Notes under the pieces: model-generated
What the model was told of the DNA's origin: nothing
What the model saw: only the letters and a program-made list of their open reading frames with translations
The model's database searches: none
Translations under genes and position numbers: made by a program
In this document: positions 8,974 to 16,876 of the stretch, in pieces
Numbering within the stretch: the stretch's first letter is position 1
Layout of the letters: the number at the start of each line of letters is the position of its first letter
From: Dichotomicrobium thermohalophilum
Lineage (GTDB): Bacteria; Pseudomonadota; Alphaproteobacteria; Rhizobiales; Rhodomicrobiaceae
Direction: 5' to 3'
NCBI RefSeq assembly: GCF_003550175.1
Contig: NZ_QXDF01000001.1
Location: 334,501 to 398,500, forward strand
DNA: 64,000 nt

Positions 8974-9138
8974 ATGGACGCCCTTCAGAACGTCGTGATC
9001 CTGCTCATCGCCGGCACCGTGATCTGGATCTTCATGAAGCTGAAAGAGCGGATCGAGTTTCTGGAGCATGAGGTGCGCTGGCTACGCAGCGAGTTGGACG
9101 GCCTGAAAGGCGGCTATCGCGGCGGCGACTACGAGTAG
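8974..9138 (+). CDS. Small membrane-anchored coiled-coil protein
   Basis: A 54-residue protein with one hydrophobic helix (residues ~6-21) followed by a charged heptad-like stretch KLKERIEFLEHEVRWLR and a Gly/Tyr-rich acidic tail. It resembles other tiny bitopic proteins with a cytoplasmic coiled coil, but I do not recognise a family. The start at 8974 has an excellent AGGAAAGGA ribosome binding site. It lies 37 bp after the Usp gene and ends 3 bp before the convergent threonine aldolase, so it is probably co-expressed with the stress protein. Confidence 0.7.
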   Translation: MDALQNVVILLIAGTVIWIFMKLKERIEFLEHEVRWLRSELDGLKGGYRGGDYE

Positions 9139-9141
9139 GCG

Positions 9142-10173
9142 TCACCCGCCCATGATCTCGGCGACGGCGGCGGCGGCCTCCTCCACCTGCGCGCGGTTCA
9201 CGTCCAGATGCGTGACGGCGCGCAGCCTCTGCGTGTCGATCGCGTCGAGACGAATGCCTTTCGCCGCGAGCGCATTGACCAACGCCTCGGCGGTCATCCC
9301 GTTGATGTCGAACAGGACGATATTCGTTTCAATCGGCTCGGCCACATGGACGCCGGGCAACCCGGCAATGCGCTCTGCGAACAGCCGCGCGTTATCGTGG
9401 TCCTCAGTCATGCGCTCAACATGATGGGCCAGCGCATAAAGCCCTGCGGCCGCCAAAACGCCGGCCTGGCGCATCGCCCCGCCCAGCCGCTGCTTCCATA
9501 CCCACGCTTCGCTGATGAAAGGTTCCGAACCGGCCAGCACTGCCCCGACCGGGCAGCCGAGCCCCTTGCTGAGATCCAGCCAGACCGAATCGAATGCTTC
9601 GCAATACGACGCCGCTGACACGCCCGAAGCGACCGCGGCGTTCAGCAGCCGCGCGCCGTCCATGTGCATAAGCAGTCCATGACGCCGCGCTACAGCGGCC
9701 ACCTCATGGATCGCCTCAACAGGCCAGATTGCGCCTGAGCCAAAATTGACCGTCTGCTCGATGGTCACGACGCGCGGGCGCGGCGTCTCGCGGCGCGGCT
9801 TGCGGATGCGTGCTTCGAGCTGTTCCGCGGTGAAGATTCCGCGCGGCGCGGAGATCGGCCGCACGAAGGCTCCGGCCAGCGCGGCGGCCCCGGCGCCTTC
9901 CAGGTTGATGACGTGATACCGCTCCTCCGCGAGAATTTCATCGCCCGGCCGGCAGTGCACCAGAAACGCGATCTGGTTCGCCATCGTGCCCGAAGGGAGG
10001 AATACCGCCGCTTCCTTGCCCATCAGTTCGGCCATGCGCGCGCAAAGGGCGTTCACCGTGGGGTCCTCGCCGCGCTGCTCGTCGCCGACTTCGGCGTTCG
10101 CCATCGCCTCCCGCATACCAGCCGTCGGGCGGGTCTGGGTATCGCTGGACAGCTCGATCCGGGGCGGCTCCAT
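9142..10173 (-). CDS. ltaE: Low-specificity L-threonine aldolase
   Basis: A 343-residue PLP enzyme of fold type I, cleaving L-threonine/L-allo-threonine to glycine and acetaldehyde. The PLP-phosphate loop PSGTMANQIA (~60), the Asp motif HMDGARLLNA (D172) and the Schiff-base lysine K203 in DLSKGLGCPVGAVL match the family. Start ATG has GAGGAAATGAT upstream. Length is typical. It is convergent with the small coiled-coil gene, and a second, unrelated threonine-aldolase-type enzyme for the D-series is encoded 3 kb downstream at 13307-14440. Confidence 0.9.
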   Translation of the reverse strand: MEPPRIELSSDTQTRPTAGMREAMANAEVGDEQRGEDPTVNALCARMAELMGKEAAVFLPSGTMANQIAFLVHCRPGDEILAEERYHVINLEGAGAAALAGAFVRPISAPRGIFTAEQLEARIRKPRRETPRPRVVTIEQTVNFGSGAIWPVEAIHEVAAVARRHGLLMHMDGARLLNAAVASGVSAASYCEAFDSVWLDLSKGLGCPVGAVLAGSEPFISEAWVWKQRLGGAMRQAGVLAAAGLYALAHHVERMTEDHDNARLFAERIAGLPGVHVAEPIETNIVLFDINGMTAEALVNALAAKGIRLDAIDTQRLRAVTHLDVNRAQVEEAAAAVAEIMGG

Positions 10174-10289
10174 ATCATTTCCTCGCTCAACGGCCCGGCA
10201 CGCCTTGAAACGGCCATTTGCGGAGACACGCTAGAGAGCGTTGCGCGTCTTGTCGATGCGCCAGTCACTGCCGCGATCCGCGCGTGAGG

Positions 10290-10931
10290 CTATTCGATCA
10301 GAACGGGCGTATCGCAGATATGCGCGTCGCTTTCGACCTGCTTTACGAGGAAATCCGCAACGTTTGCGCGCGAAATTTTTCCAACCCGCCATTCGCGTGG
10401 GTCGTTTAGCACCTGGTAGCGGCCGGTGTGCGGCCCATCGGTGAGGATGCCGGGCCGGACGATCGTCCAGTCCAGACCGCTGCGGCGGATGATCCACTCC
10501 TGAATATCCTTGTCGTCGTAGGCGCGCTTGAGCAGCCCTTGTCGGCCGAACGCCTGATAGAAGAAACCGCCGCGCCCCGCGCTGTCGCCCGCGCCGAAGC
10601 CGGTGACGCAGATGAGCCGCGTCGCACCGACCTCTTTCATCGCGTCGACGAGAACCCGCGTTGCGTTCGAGAACAGCGTGACCGGGCTGATGACGTTTTG
10701 CGGCGTTAGCGAGACGCCGAGCGCCTGAATGACCACGTCACCCGGCCCGATCGCCGCGCGGACCGCCTCGGGGTCGAGCGCGTCACCGTCCACTTTCTCC
10801 AGGTTCGGGTGCGTGTCCGGGATGGCCGATGCGCTGCGGGCGAAGGCGCGGACCTGATAGCCGGCCTCCAGCGCGCGGCGGACCGTCTCCAAGCCGATCC
10901 CCTTGCTTGCGCCGAAAATGACAACCTTCAA
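10290..10931 (-). CDS. NAD(P)-binding Rossmann reductase, biliverdin reductase B/NmrA-like
   Basis: A 213-residue atypical short-chain dehydrogenase of the NAD(P)H-binding group (flavin reductase/biliverdin reductase B-like, NmrA-like). The dinucleotide motif is GASKGIG at residues ~7-13, with an Arg at the end of strand 2 (AFARS) that favours NADP(H). YDDKDIQEWIIRRSGLDWTIVRPGIL is the family's conserved helix and strand. The start codon is TTG: GAAAGGA lies 7 bp upstream and the Rossmann strand starts immediately after it. It precedes ltaE by 116 bp and follows the DUF4149 gene by 16 bp. Confidence 0.85.
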   Translation of the reverse strand: MKVVIFGASKGIGLETVRRALEAGYQVRAFARSASAIPDTHPNLEKVDGDALDPEAVRAAIGPGDVVIQALGVSLTPQNVISPVTLFSNATRVLVDAMKEVGATRLICVTGFGAGDSAGRGGFFYQAFGRQGLLKRAYDDKDIQEWIIRRSGLDWTIVRPGILTDGPHTGRYQVLNDPREWRVGKISRANVADFLVKQVESDAHICDTPVLIE

Positions 10932-10947
10932 TTCGCGGTCCTTTCGT

Positions 10948-11355
10948 TCAGGCCAGCGCCAGCACGATCACCACGATCAGCGCGACCATCTGCACGAGGT
11001 TGATGATGACGCTCGTGCGGTGCAGCGTCTCGAAGCGTTGCACCGCCGCCGCGCCCGCGTCCCGCGCCGCGTTGATCCGGGGCATCAGCCAGAAGCGCGA
11101 TACGACAAACAGCGCAGCGACTGCGGCGAGAATGGCACCCTCCAGCGTGCCCAGCGCCAGCACCGCGGCCAACGCACTGGCAATCGCCAGCACATCATAA
11201 TAGCGCGGAAACAGACGCCGGATGAAAGCGCCCGCCTGTTCCTCCGGGAACTGCGCGAACACCAGCGGCGCCACGACGCCCGCGAAGAACAGCATCGCGC
11301 CGAGCACGGCGGCGGCGAGCAGGGCGGCAATGTCGATGAGGGCAAAACTGTCCAT
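10948..11355 (-). CDS. DUF4149-type integral membrane protein
   Basis: A 135-residue protein with four predicted membrane helices (about 6-28, 48-66, 68-86, 115-134), resembling the DUF4149/TMEM205-like family of unknown function. The conserved pair of loops PLVFAQFPEEQAG and LFPRYYDV after helix 1 and the basic loop LMPRINAARD are typical. ATG follows AAAGGCGGAAGAG. It probably forms a two-gene unit with the downstream NAD(P)-binding reductase (16 bp gap) and is divergent from the photolyase-like gene. Confidence 0.78.
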   Translation of the reverse strand: MDSFALIDIAALLAAAVLGAMLFFAGVVAPLVFAQFPEEQAGAFIRRLFPRYYDVLAIASALAAVLALGTLEGAILAAVAALFVVSRFWLMPRINAARDAGAAAVQRFETLHRTSVIINLVQMVALIVVIVLALA

Positions 11356-11472
11356 CTCTTCCGCCTTTCGTGTGCGGCAGTATGAAGCGATTGGCGAGCG
11401 CAGACGTTAACAATCCGCGTATCGCGCGGTGCGTACCTTCATTACGCATCGCACCTGAGATGGATCGGAGAC

Positions 11473-12702
11473 ATGGCCGCGCACCCCGAACCGACGCGCG
11501 AGGCGGGCCTTGCGCACCTTTCGGCGTTCATGCCCCGCGCCGGGCGCAATTATGCGCGTTTGCGGAACTTCGACTTCGGGCCGGGACGACACGCGCAGGT
11601 TTCCGGCCTATCGCCGTGGCTGCGGCACCGGCTGGTGCTTGAGCCGGAGGTGATCGCCCAAACGCTCGGCGCGCACGGCCTCTCGGCAGCGGAGAAGTTC
11701 GTGCAGGAGGTGGTCTGGCGGAGCTACTTCAAGGGGTTCATGGAGCAGCGGCCCAGTATTTGGCAGGCGTATCGCAGGGATGTGGCGGCGCTCGCCGGAC
11801 GGCTGGAGGCCGAGCCGGGCCTGCGCGCGGATTATGATGCGGCGGTCAACGGGCGCACGGGCATCGACTGTTTCGACGCCTGGGCGGGGGAACTCGTCGA
11901 GACCGGCTATCTGCACAACCATGCGCGCATGTGGTTCGCCAGCATCTGGATTTTCACGCTCCGCCTGCCTTGGGAACTCGGCGCGGATTTCTTTCTGCGG
12001 CACCTGCTGGACGGTGACCCCGCCTCGAATACGCTTGGCTGGCGCTGGGTCGGCGGGCTGCACACCAAGGGCAAGACCTATCTCGCGCGGCCCGACAATA
12101 TCGCGAAGTATACCGAAGGCCGGTTCAACCCGGCGGGACAACTCGCGACCGCCGCGCCACCGCTGCGCGAGGAGGAGGAGCATCCGTTGATGCCTCTGCC
12201 GGAGCCGGACGTGGCGGTCAAGCCACAGCGGGCGGGGCTGGTGGTGACGGAGGAGGACTGCGCGCCTGAGACGCTGGACCTGCCGGCTGCGCCGACCGCG
12301 GAGATCGGTCTGACGGCGACGGCCGGGCGCTCGCCCCTGCCGGTCTCGGACGCGGCTTGCCACTTTGCGCACGGCGCGGTCTCTGACGCGCTCGCTCGGG
12401 GCGCCGCGCATTTCGGCGTGGAGGGCCAGCAATCGGACCCCGAGGATTGGGGCGCGGCTTTGTTGAACTGGGCGCGCGCAAATGACTTGGACGGCGTGAT
12501 GACGGCCTATGCGCCAGTCGGTCCGGTGGCCGAGCGGCTTGCCGCTGCGCGCGCGACGCTGGCGGAAAACGGCGTTTCGCTGATCCAGATCCTGCGGCCT
12601 TGGGACAAGGCGGCGTGGCCCCACGCCACCAAGGGCTTCTTCAAGCTGAAGAAGCAGATCCCCGCATTGATCGATGCGGCTGGGTTGTCGCCTTCCCGCT
12701 GA
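11473..12702 (+). CDS. Photolyase/cryptochrome-like FAD protein with reversed domain order
   Basis: A 409-residue protein whose residues ~20-220 match the photolyase/cryptochrome FAD-binding domain: NYARLRNFDFGPGRHAQVSG, KFVQEVVWRSYFKGFM, the ETGYLHNHARMWFAS helix with N149, then HLLDGDPASNTLGWRWVGG and DNIAKYTEGRFNP. The normal N-terminal antenna domain is missing in front of it. Instead, after a Pro/Glu-rich linker (~225-290), residues ~325-400 (DWGAALLNWARANDLDGVM..., AYAPVGP, RATLAENGVSLIQILRPWD) look like the later part of an antenna-type alpha/beta domain. So the order appears swapped. ATG at 11473 follows CGGAGAC. Photorepair versus light sensing cannot be decided. Confidence 0.78.
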   Translation: MAAHPEPTREAGLAHLSAFMPRAGRNYARLRNFDFGPGRHAQVSGLSPWLRHRLVLEPEVIAQTLGAHGLSAAEKFVQEVVWRSYFKGFMEQRPSIWQAYRRDVAALAGRLEAEPGLRADYDAAVNGRTGIDCFDAWAGELVETGYLHNHARMWFASIWIFTLRLPWELGADFFLRHLLDGDPASNTLGWRWVGGLHTKGKTYLARPDNIAKYTEGRFNPAGQLATAAPPLREEEEHPLMPLPEPDVAVKPQRAGLVVTEEDCAPETLDLPAAPTAEIGLTATAGRSPLPVSDAACHFAHGAVSDALARGAAHFGVEGQQSDPEDWGAALLNWARANDLDGVMTAYAPVGPVAERLAAARATLAENGVSLIQILRPWDKAAWPHATKGFFKLKKQIPALIDAAGLSPSR

Positions 12703-12706
12703 CAGT

Positions 12707-13180
12707 TCAGGAAGTCCGGTCCGGCAGGTCCTTGCGGAAATACACCCGGTCGAACCCCGCTTCCCACCGTCGGTCGATCTCGACAAAGCCGCGCGCGGGA
12801 TAGAAGGCCAGGGCTTCGCTCATCTTCGCGTTTGTGTAAAGTTCGAGTGTTGTCAGACCGAGCTCGCGGGCGGTGTCTTCCGCGCGCCGGAGCAACCGCG
12901 TGCCAAGCCCTTGCCCCTGAAAGGCCGGGTGGATTGCCAGGTTTTCTATGTGCAGATGTGCGCCGCGAGGGTAGCGGACCATGAAGCCGGCAACCCGCCC
13001 TGCCGGATCAACCGCGATCTCAACGATGCCACGGGCAATCTGGCGCGCGAAGTCCGCCACCATCGGAGCCGGTTCACGGCCGATCAGGGGCACGAACTTC
13101 TCATAGGCCGCACGCGCGCAGGCCTCCACCTCGCGGGCGTGGTCAGCCTCGGCCTTGCGGATGGTGATGTCGGCGCTCAA
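12707..13180 (-). CDS. GNAT family N-acetyltransferase
   Basis: A 157-residue GNAT-fold acetyltransferase. The acetyl-CoA loop is visible as IHPAFQGQGLGTRLLRRAE (Q/R-x-x-G-x-G/A), preceded by strand 4 LHIENLAI; the C-terminal part ends FYPARGFVEIDRRWEAGFDRVYF. Substrate is unknown. The reading starts with a TTG at 13180, with AGGAG about 12 bp upstream; this start is uncertain but yields a full-length domain. It converges on the photolyase-like gene with a 4-bp gap. Confidence 0.86.
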   Translation of the reverse strand: MSADITIRKAEADHAREVEACARAAYEKFVPLIGREPAPMVADFARQIARGIVEIAVDPAGRVAGFMVRYPRGAHLHIENLAIHPAFQGQGLGTRLLRRAEDTARELGLTTLELYTNAKMSEALAFYPARGFVEIDRRWEAGFDRVYFRKDLPDRTS

Positions 13181-13306
13181 CTGGATCCGCTGCTCCTGAT
13201 GAAAGTCGCGCGTCCAGGGTATCGCCGGACTGATCGTGATTCAGCGACTTTCCGCTTCGAAGGGTAGCGTCATTGCACGGTCGACAATGGCTCTCGCCAG
13301 CTTGCG

Positions 13307-14440
13307 TCACCAGCCGTTGACGCGCGGCCATTCGGCGACGACCTCGCCGTTTTCCAGCACGTGATAGCCGCGATGGGCGGCGCAGGTCATGCAGGTGTGG
13401 TTGGGCATGACGCGGACCAGCGAGCCGATGGGCAGCCGGTCGAACCACGACGCATCCGGCACTGGCACAGCCCCATGCTCCTGATGCACCTCCGTGACGG
13501 CCAGCGGCGCCAAATGCTCGGCGGTTGCGGCATCGCAGACGAAGCCGTAGCCCGCGTCGGGCATGAAGTTGTTGGCGCCCACGTCTTTCGACAGCGCCAA
13601 AGCGCCCGCATCAAGGATCAACCGTCCGGCCTGACGATTGTGCCCGATGACGGTGGACAAAACTGTCGCGGCGATGTCGTGGAGGCCGCAGACGCCGCGC
13701 GAGGCTTGGGCGAGATCCCAGAAGACGTAGACGCCGGCGCGCGCCTTGGTGACACCGTGCAAATGCCCCGCGTGCAGGACGGTGGGCGTTGAGCCGACAC
13801 TGACCACGGGACATGCGTGGCCGTGGCTTCGCAGCGTCTCGGCGGCGCTGACGGCGGCGTCGCGTTCCGCGTCCGCGATCGCGCGAATCTTCGCCGGGTC
13901 ATCGGTACCATAGGAGTGGCCGGCATGGGTCATCACGCCAACCAGCTCGACGCCGGGTGCGTCCGCGAGTACCGCTGCGATTTCGGGAAGCGCGGGGTCA
14001 TCCGGCAGCAGGCCGCTGCGATGTTCGCCGCTGTCGATCTCGATGAGCGCCTGTAAGCCGGAGTGGCCCTGTTGCGCGAAAGCCGCCACCGCCTCGGCCA
14101 CCGCGACGCTGTCGAGGACGAAGCGGATCGTGGCGCCGGTGCGCCCTTGCAGCGCCGCCAGTCGGGGCAGCTTGCCGAGTGCAATACCGACGGCGTAGAG
14201 GATGTCGTCGAAGCCATGCGCCGCGAAATGCTCCGCCTCCAGCAAGGTCGAAACTGTGATTGGACCGTTATCGGCCCCGAGCGACAGGCGGGCGATCTCA
14301 ACGGATTTCGGCGTCTTGACGTGGGGGCGCAGCGCGACTCCCAGGTCGCGGGCGCGCGCCAGCATGGTCTGGGCATTGCGCAAAAGCCGGTGCCGGTCCA
14401 CCACCAGGCAGGGCGTTTCCAGCGAGTCCAGGGACAGCAT
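13307..14440 (-). CDS. D-threonine aldolase/D-serine dehydratase-like PLP enzyme
   Basis: A 377-residue fold-type III (alanine racemase-like N-terminal domain) PLP enzyme of the D-threonine aldolase/DSD1 group. The PLP lysine is K42 in RPHVKTPK. The C-terminal beta domain carries the divalent metal site of this group, H348 and C350 in PNHTCMTC. Known members cleave D-threonine or other D-3-hydroxy amino acids to glycine and an aldehyde, or dehydrate D-serine; which one applies is not determined. ATG at 14440 follows GAGAGGTCGTC. The HAD hydrolase gene is 9 bp upstream, so the two form an operon. Confidence 0.88.
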   Translation of the reverse strand: MLSLDSLETPCLVVDRHRLLRNAQTMLARARDLGVALRPHVKTPKSVEIARLSLGADNGPITVSTLLEAEHFAAHGFDDILYAVGIALGKLPRLAALQGRTGATIRFVLDSVAVAEAVAAFAQQGHSGLQALIEIDSGEHRSGLLPDDPALPEIAAVLADAPGVELVGVMTHAGHSYGTDDPAKIRAIADAERDAAVSAAETLRSHGHACPVVSVGSTPTVLHAGHLHGVTKARAGVYVFWDLAQASRGVCGLHDIAATVLSTVIGHNRQAGRLILDAGALALSKDVGANNFMPDAGYGFVCDAATAEHLAPLAVTEVHQEHGAVPVPDASWFDRLPIGSLVRVMPNHTCMTCAAHRGYHVLENGEVVAEWPRVNGW

Positions 14441-14449
14441 GACGACCTC

Positions 14450-15097
14450 TCAAGTTTCGGGATCGCCCAAGACGATTCCCGGTAGCCGGTCCAGCGTGGA
14501 CTCGAGAAAATCCGGCACCCCGCCTTCAGGACACGGCAGCCCGATGCGGTTATGCCAGTAAACGGGCATGCCGGCATTTTTTGCGCCCGGAACGTCTGCA
14601 GCCGAGCCTGCCACGAAGAGGGTGCGAGCAGGATCAGTCCCCATCGCGTCCAGGGCCGCACGGTAGACCTCCGCGCGCGGCTTGTAGAAGCCGGCCTTTT
14701 CGGCGGTGATGACGGCGGCGAATGTTTTACCTGTCAACGATGCGGCCGAAAGCCCCTTTTCCTGGGAACAGTTCGTTGCGATTCCCAGCGGAACCTGAGC
14801 GCCGAGTTTCTCGAGAATGCGGGGTGTTTCCGGCCATGGCTTCAGGTCATGCCAGCGGTGATGCAGTTCGTACGCGGCGTTCGGCGAAAGCCCTGTGTCG
14901 CGCGCCGCTTCGGCGACGAGGTCGTCATACGGGCGATAGCCGCCGCAGCCGTAAGTGATTTCCAGATAACGCCTGCGCCAGTGGAGGCCCGCCTCTCGAC
15001 TACCGGCCACGTCGTTCCAGAGTGTCCAGGAGTCGAGGAGCGCCGTGAGAAGATCGAAAACGACGGCGTCAAATCGTGGCGAGTCGGGGTTGGCCAT
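14450..15097 (-). CDS. HAD hydrolase of the haloacid-dehalogenase (type II) group
   Basis: A 215-residue HAD-superfamily hydrolase with an alpha-helical cap. Motif I is VFDLLTALLDS: nucleophile D15 is present but the usual acid/base Asp at +2 is Leu (L17), as in L-2-haloacid dehalogenases rather than phosphatases. Motif II is ATNCS, motif III the Lys in EKAGFYKPRAEVY, and motif IV FVAGSAADVPGAKNAGM is the dehalogenase-like SxxDVxGA form. It may therefore act on a C-halogen or C-P/other bond, but no substrate is proven. It is upstream of and 9 bp from the D-threonine-aldolase-like gene. Confidence 0.85.
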   Translation of the reverse strand: MANPDSPRFDAVVFDLLTALLDSWTLWNDVAGSREAGLHWRRRYLEITYGCGGYRPYDDLVAEAARDTGLSPNAAYELHHRWHDLKPWPETPRILEKLGAQVPLGIATNCSQEKGLSAASLTGKTFAAVITAEKAGFYKPRAEVYRAALDAMGTDPARTLFVAGSAADVPGAKNAGMPVYWHNRIGLPCPEGGVPDFLESTLDRLPGIVLGDPET

Positions 15098-15168
15098 GCG
15101 CTGCGCCCTCGTTCCTGCCCTCTGGAGGTGAACCGGTTGCGGCAGAGAAGGTTATCATAGAGGGGAGC

Positions 15169-15254
15169 TGGTGGAGGAGGTTGGATTCGAACCAACGTAG
15201 GCGTTAGCCAGCGGATTTACAGTCCGCCCCCTTTAGCCACTCGGGCACTCCTCC
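15169..15254 (-). tRNA. tRNA-Tyr (GTA)
   Basis: On the minus strand a full 86-nt tRNA with long variable arm: acceptor stem GGAGGAG pairs with CTCCTCC, discriminator A, and CCA is encoded. The anticodon loop reads CTGTAAA, anticodon GTA at 15220-15218. The T-arm GGTTCGAATCC is canonical. It is divergent from rlmB. Confidence 0.97.
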
Positions 15255-15382
15255 AAAATCGCAAGGCCTTCCGGCTCAAACGGCCGTGGCGGGAAAAGGT
15301 CGCGCGCGGATCGCACGCACGATTTTTTGTGTTATGGGAGCCTGTGATCGTTCTGTCAACCGCAGCCAAACGTTGCTCGCGC

Positions 15383-16186
15383 ATGAGCCGACAGAAGAAA
15401 TCAGGCGTGCCCGGCGCGAAGTCCGGGCAAGGTAACGCTCGGCACAGCGGTGCCAAGTCTGGGCCGAAACGCGGAGGCGTGCTCATATACGGCCTGCATG
15501 CCGCGCGCGCAGCCATCGCCAACCCCAAGCGCAAAATCCGCTCGGTCCTGGCGACAACGAACGCCGCCGAACGAATGGGCGACGTGCTCGCTGCGCGCGG
15601 GGTGTCGCCCCGGATTGTGCGGCCCGACGATCTCGCTGCGCGCGTCGGCACGGGCGCTGTGCATCAGGGCGTCGTCGTGGAAGCTGATCCACTGCCGCCG
15701 CGCGACATCGCCAGCTTTGACGCCTTCAGCGTGATCATAGTGCTCGATCAGGTGACGGACCCGCAGAACGTCGGCGCGATCCTGCGAAGTGCCGCGGCTT
15801 TCGGCGCGGACGGTCTGGTTATGACCGCGCGGCACTCGCCGCCGCTGGAAGGCGCACTGGCAAAGGCGGCGTCAGGTGGGCTGGAGCACGTGCCCGTGGC
15901 GCTGATCACCAACCTCGCGCGCGGGCTGGAAGAACTCGGCGACCTTGGCGTCATGCGAATTGGACTGGATTCGGCAGGTGATCAGGTTTTCGAGGATTTG
16001 CCGGCCTTCCAGCGGCTGGCGCTCGTCCTGGGTGCAGAGGACAAGGGGCTGCGCCGGCTCACCCGCGAGCACTGCGACGTGGTCAGTGCTCTTGCCGCGC
16101 CCGGGGCGATCCAGAGCCTCAACGTATCGAATGCTGCGGCGATCGCGCTGCATCACGCCTGGCTGACACGACGGGCGCGCAATTAG
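15383..16186 (+). CDS. rlmB: 23S rRNA (guanosine-2'-O)-methyltransferase RlmB (TrmH/SpoU family)
   Basis: A 267-residue SpoU-family 2'-O-methyltransferase, expected to methylate G2251 in 23S rRNA. A Lys/Gly-rich N-terminus is followed by the substrate-binding domain (~30-110) and the knotted SPOUT domain with motif 1 DPQNVGAILRSAAAFGA, motif 2 LVLGAEDKGLRRLTR and motif 3 IQSLNVSNAAAIALHH. I start at the ATG at 15383 (MSRQKKSG); the in-frame extension to 15329 is not conserved-looking. It is divergent from tRNA-Tyr and overlaps the convergent hypothetical gene by 4 bp. Confidence 0.93.
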   Translation: MSRQKKSGVPGAKSGQGNARHSGAKSGPKRGGVLIYGLHAARAAIANPKRKIRSVLATTNAAERMGDVLAARGVSPRIVRPDDLAARVGTGAVHQGVVVEADPLPPRDIASFDAFSVIIVLDQVTDPQNVGAILRSAAAFGADGLVMTARHSPPLEGALAKAASGGLEHVPVALITNLARGLEELGDLGVMRIGLDSAGDQVFEDLPAFQRLALVLGAEDKGLRRLTREHCDVVSALAAPGAIQSLNVSNAAAIALHHAWLTRRARN

Positions 16187-16734
16187 AGGAACAGGCCGAA
16201 GCCAATTGCCGGCATCATGGCCGCAGCGCCGAACATCGGCGCGAAAGCAAAGGCCGGCGGGTTGGCAGGCGCAGCATGTGGACGCCAGCCGGATCCGGTC
16301 GCTGTGAAGGGCGTGGCAAGACCCCGCCACCAGGCGGCGGCCATTGAGAAAATATCTCCGCCTGTCGCTGTTTCGGTTGGGCGCGGCGGATGCCCCCAAT
16401 GGCCGGCCTGTTGCGCATGAACCAGCGGCCAGGTCGCGGAAGGCATAAGCCGCTGCATCGGGGAAAGCGCCCAGCCGAAGGTGGCATGCATCAGCCGCTC
16501 ATACGCGATAGCGTCTCGCATCCGGCCGAACACGCGGCTGAGATCAGTCCAGGAACGACTGAGCGTGGTTGTGACATGAAGGGCCATTTCGCGCGCGGCG
16601 TGGTCGACGATCTTCGTAGCAGTGCGGGATCGTGTTTCCGGCTCCTGACGCGCGGTCTCGAGCGCGAGAGTGCGCGTAGCACCACCGCCGCCGCTCTCCC
16701 GTGCGGGCGCTGCGGTCATCGTCCCAACAGTCAT
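16183..16734 (-). CDS. Uncharacterised protein behind a PhaR-like operator; possible granule-associated protein
   Basis: An unrecognised protein of about 183 residues if started at the ATG at 16734; an ATG at 16719 is also possible and the open frame runs back through the operator to 16836. The N-terminal ~45 residues are Ala/Gly/Thr/Arg rich; the centre (IVDHAAREMALHVTTTLSR, RMRDAIAYERLMHATFGWAL) looks amphipathic-helical; the end is rich in Pro, Ala, Phe and Met (PPAFAFAPMFGAAAMMPAIG). There is no convincing signal peptide. The upstream twin TGC-N3-GCA site raises the possibility of a phasin-like polyhydroxyalkanoate granule protein, but that is inference only. It overlaps rlmB by 4 bp. Confidence 0.6.
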   Translation of the reverse strand: MTVGTMTAAPARESGGGGATRTLALETARQEPETRSRTATKIVDHAAREMALHVTTTLSRSWTDLSRVFGRMRDAIAYERLMHATFGWALSPMQRLMPSATWPLVHAQQAGHWGHPPRPTETATGGDIFSMAAAWWRGLATPFTATGSGWRPHAAPANPPAFAFAPMFGAAAMMPAIGFGLFL

Positions 16735-16807
16735 CAAAGGCCAGAGCCAGAACACCGCTTTGATCCCATACCTGAAATGCACTTTTGCAATAATAATCAG
16801 GTAAATG

Positions 16808-16836
16808 TTGCGCCGCAACAAAAATGTGCGGCGCAA
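16808..16836. promoter_or_regulatory. Perfect 10-bp inverted repeat containing two TGC-N3-GCA dyads (PhaR/AniA-like operator)
   Basis: TTGCGCCGCA (16808-16817) and TGCGGCGCAA (16827-16836) form a perfect inverted repeat with a 9-nt A-rich centre. Each arm itself contains a small dyad, TGCGCCGCA and TGCGGCGCA, 18 bp apart centre to centre. TGC-N3/4-GCA is the known style of site for the polyhydroxyalkanoate repressor PhaR/AniA of alphaproteobacteria. It lies about 75-100 bp upstream of the likely start of the minus-strand uncharacterised gene. A transcription terminator is less likely because no gene ends here. Confidence 0.5.
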
Positions 16837-16876
16837 TAAGGGATCATGGTTGCGGTAAACGTCGACTTAACGCGGC

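Noticed and set aside
16737-16836. Longer start for the uncharacterised gene, beginning in the palindrome
   Set aside because: It would start at a TTG inside a perfect inverted repeat with no ribosome binding site; the repeat is better read as an operator.
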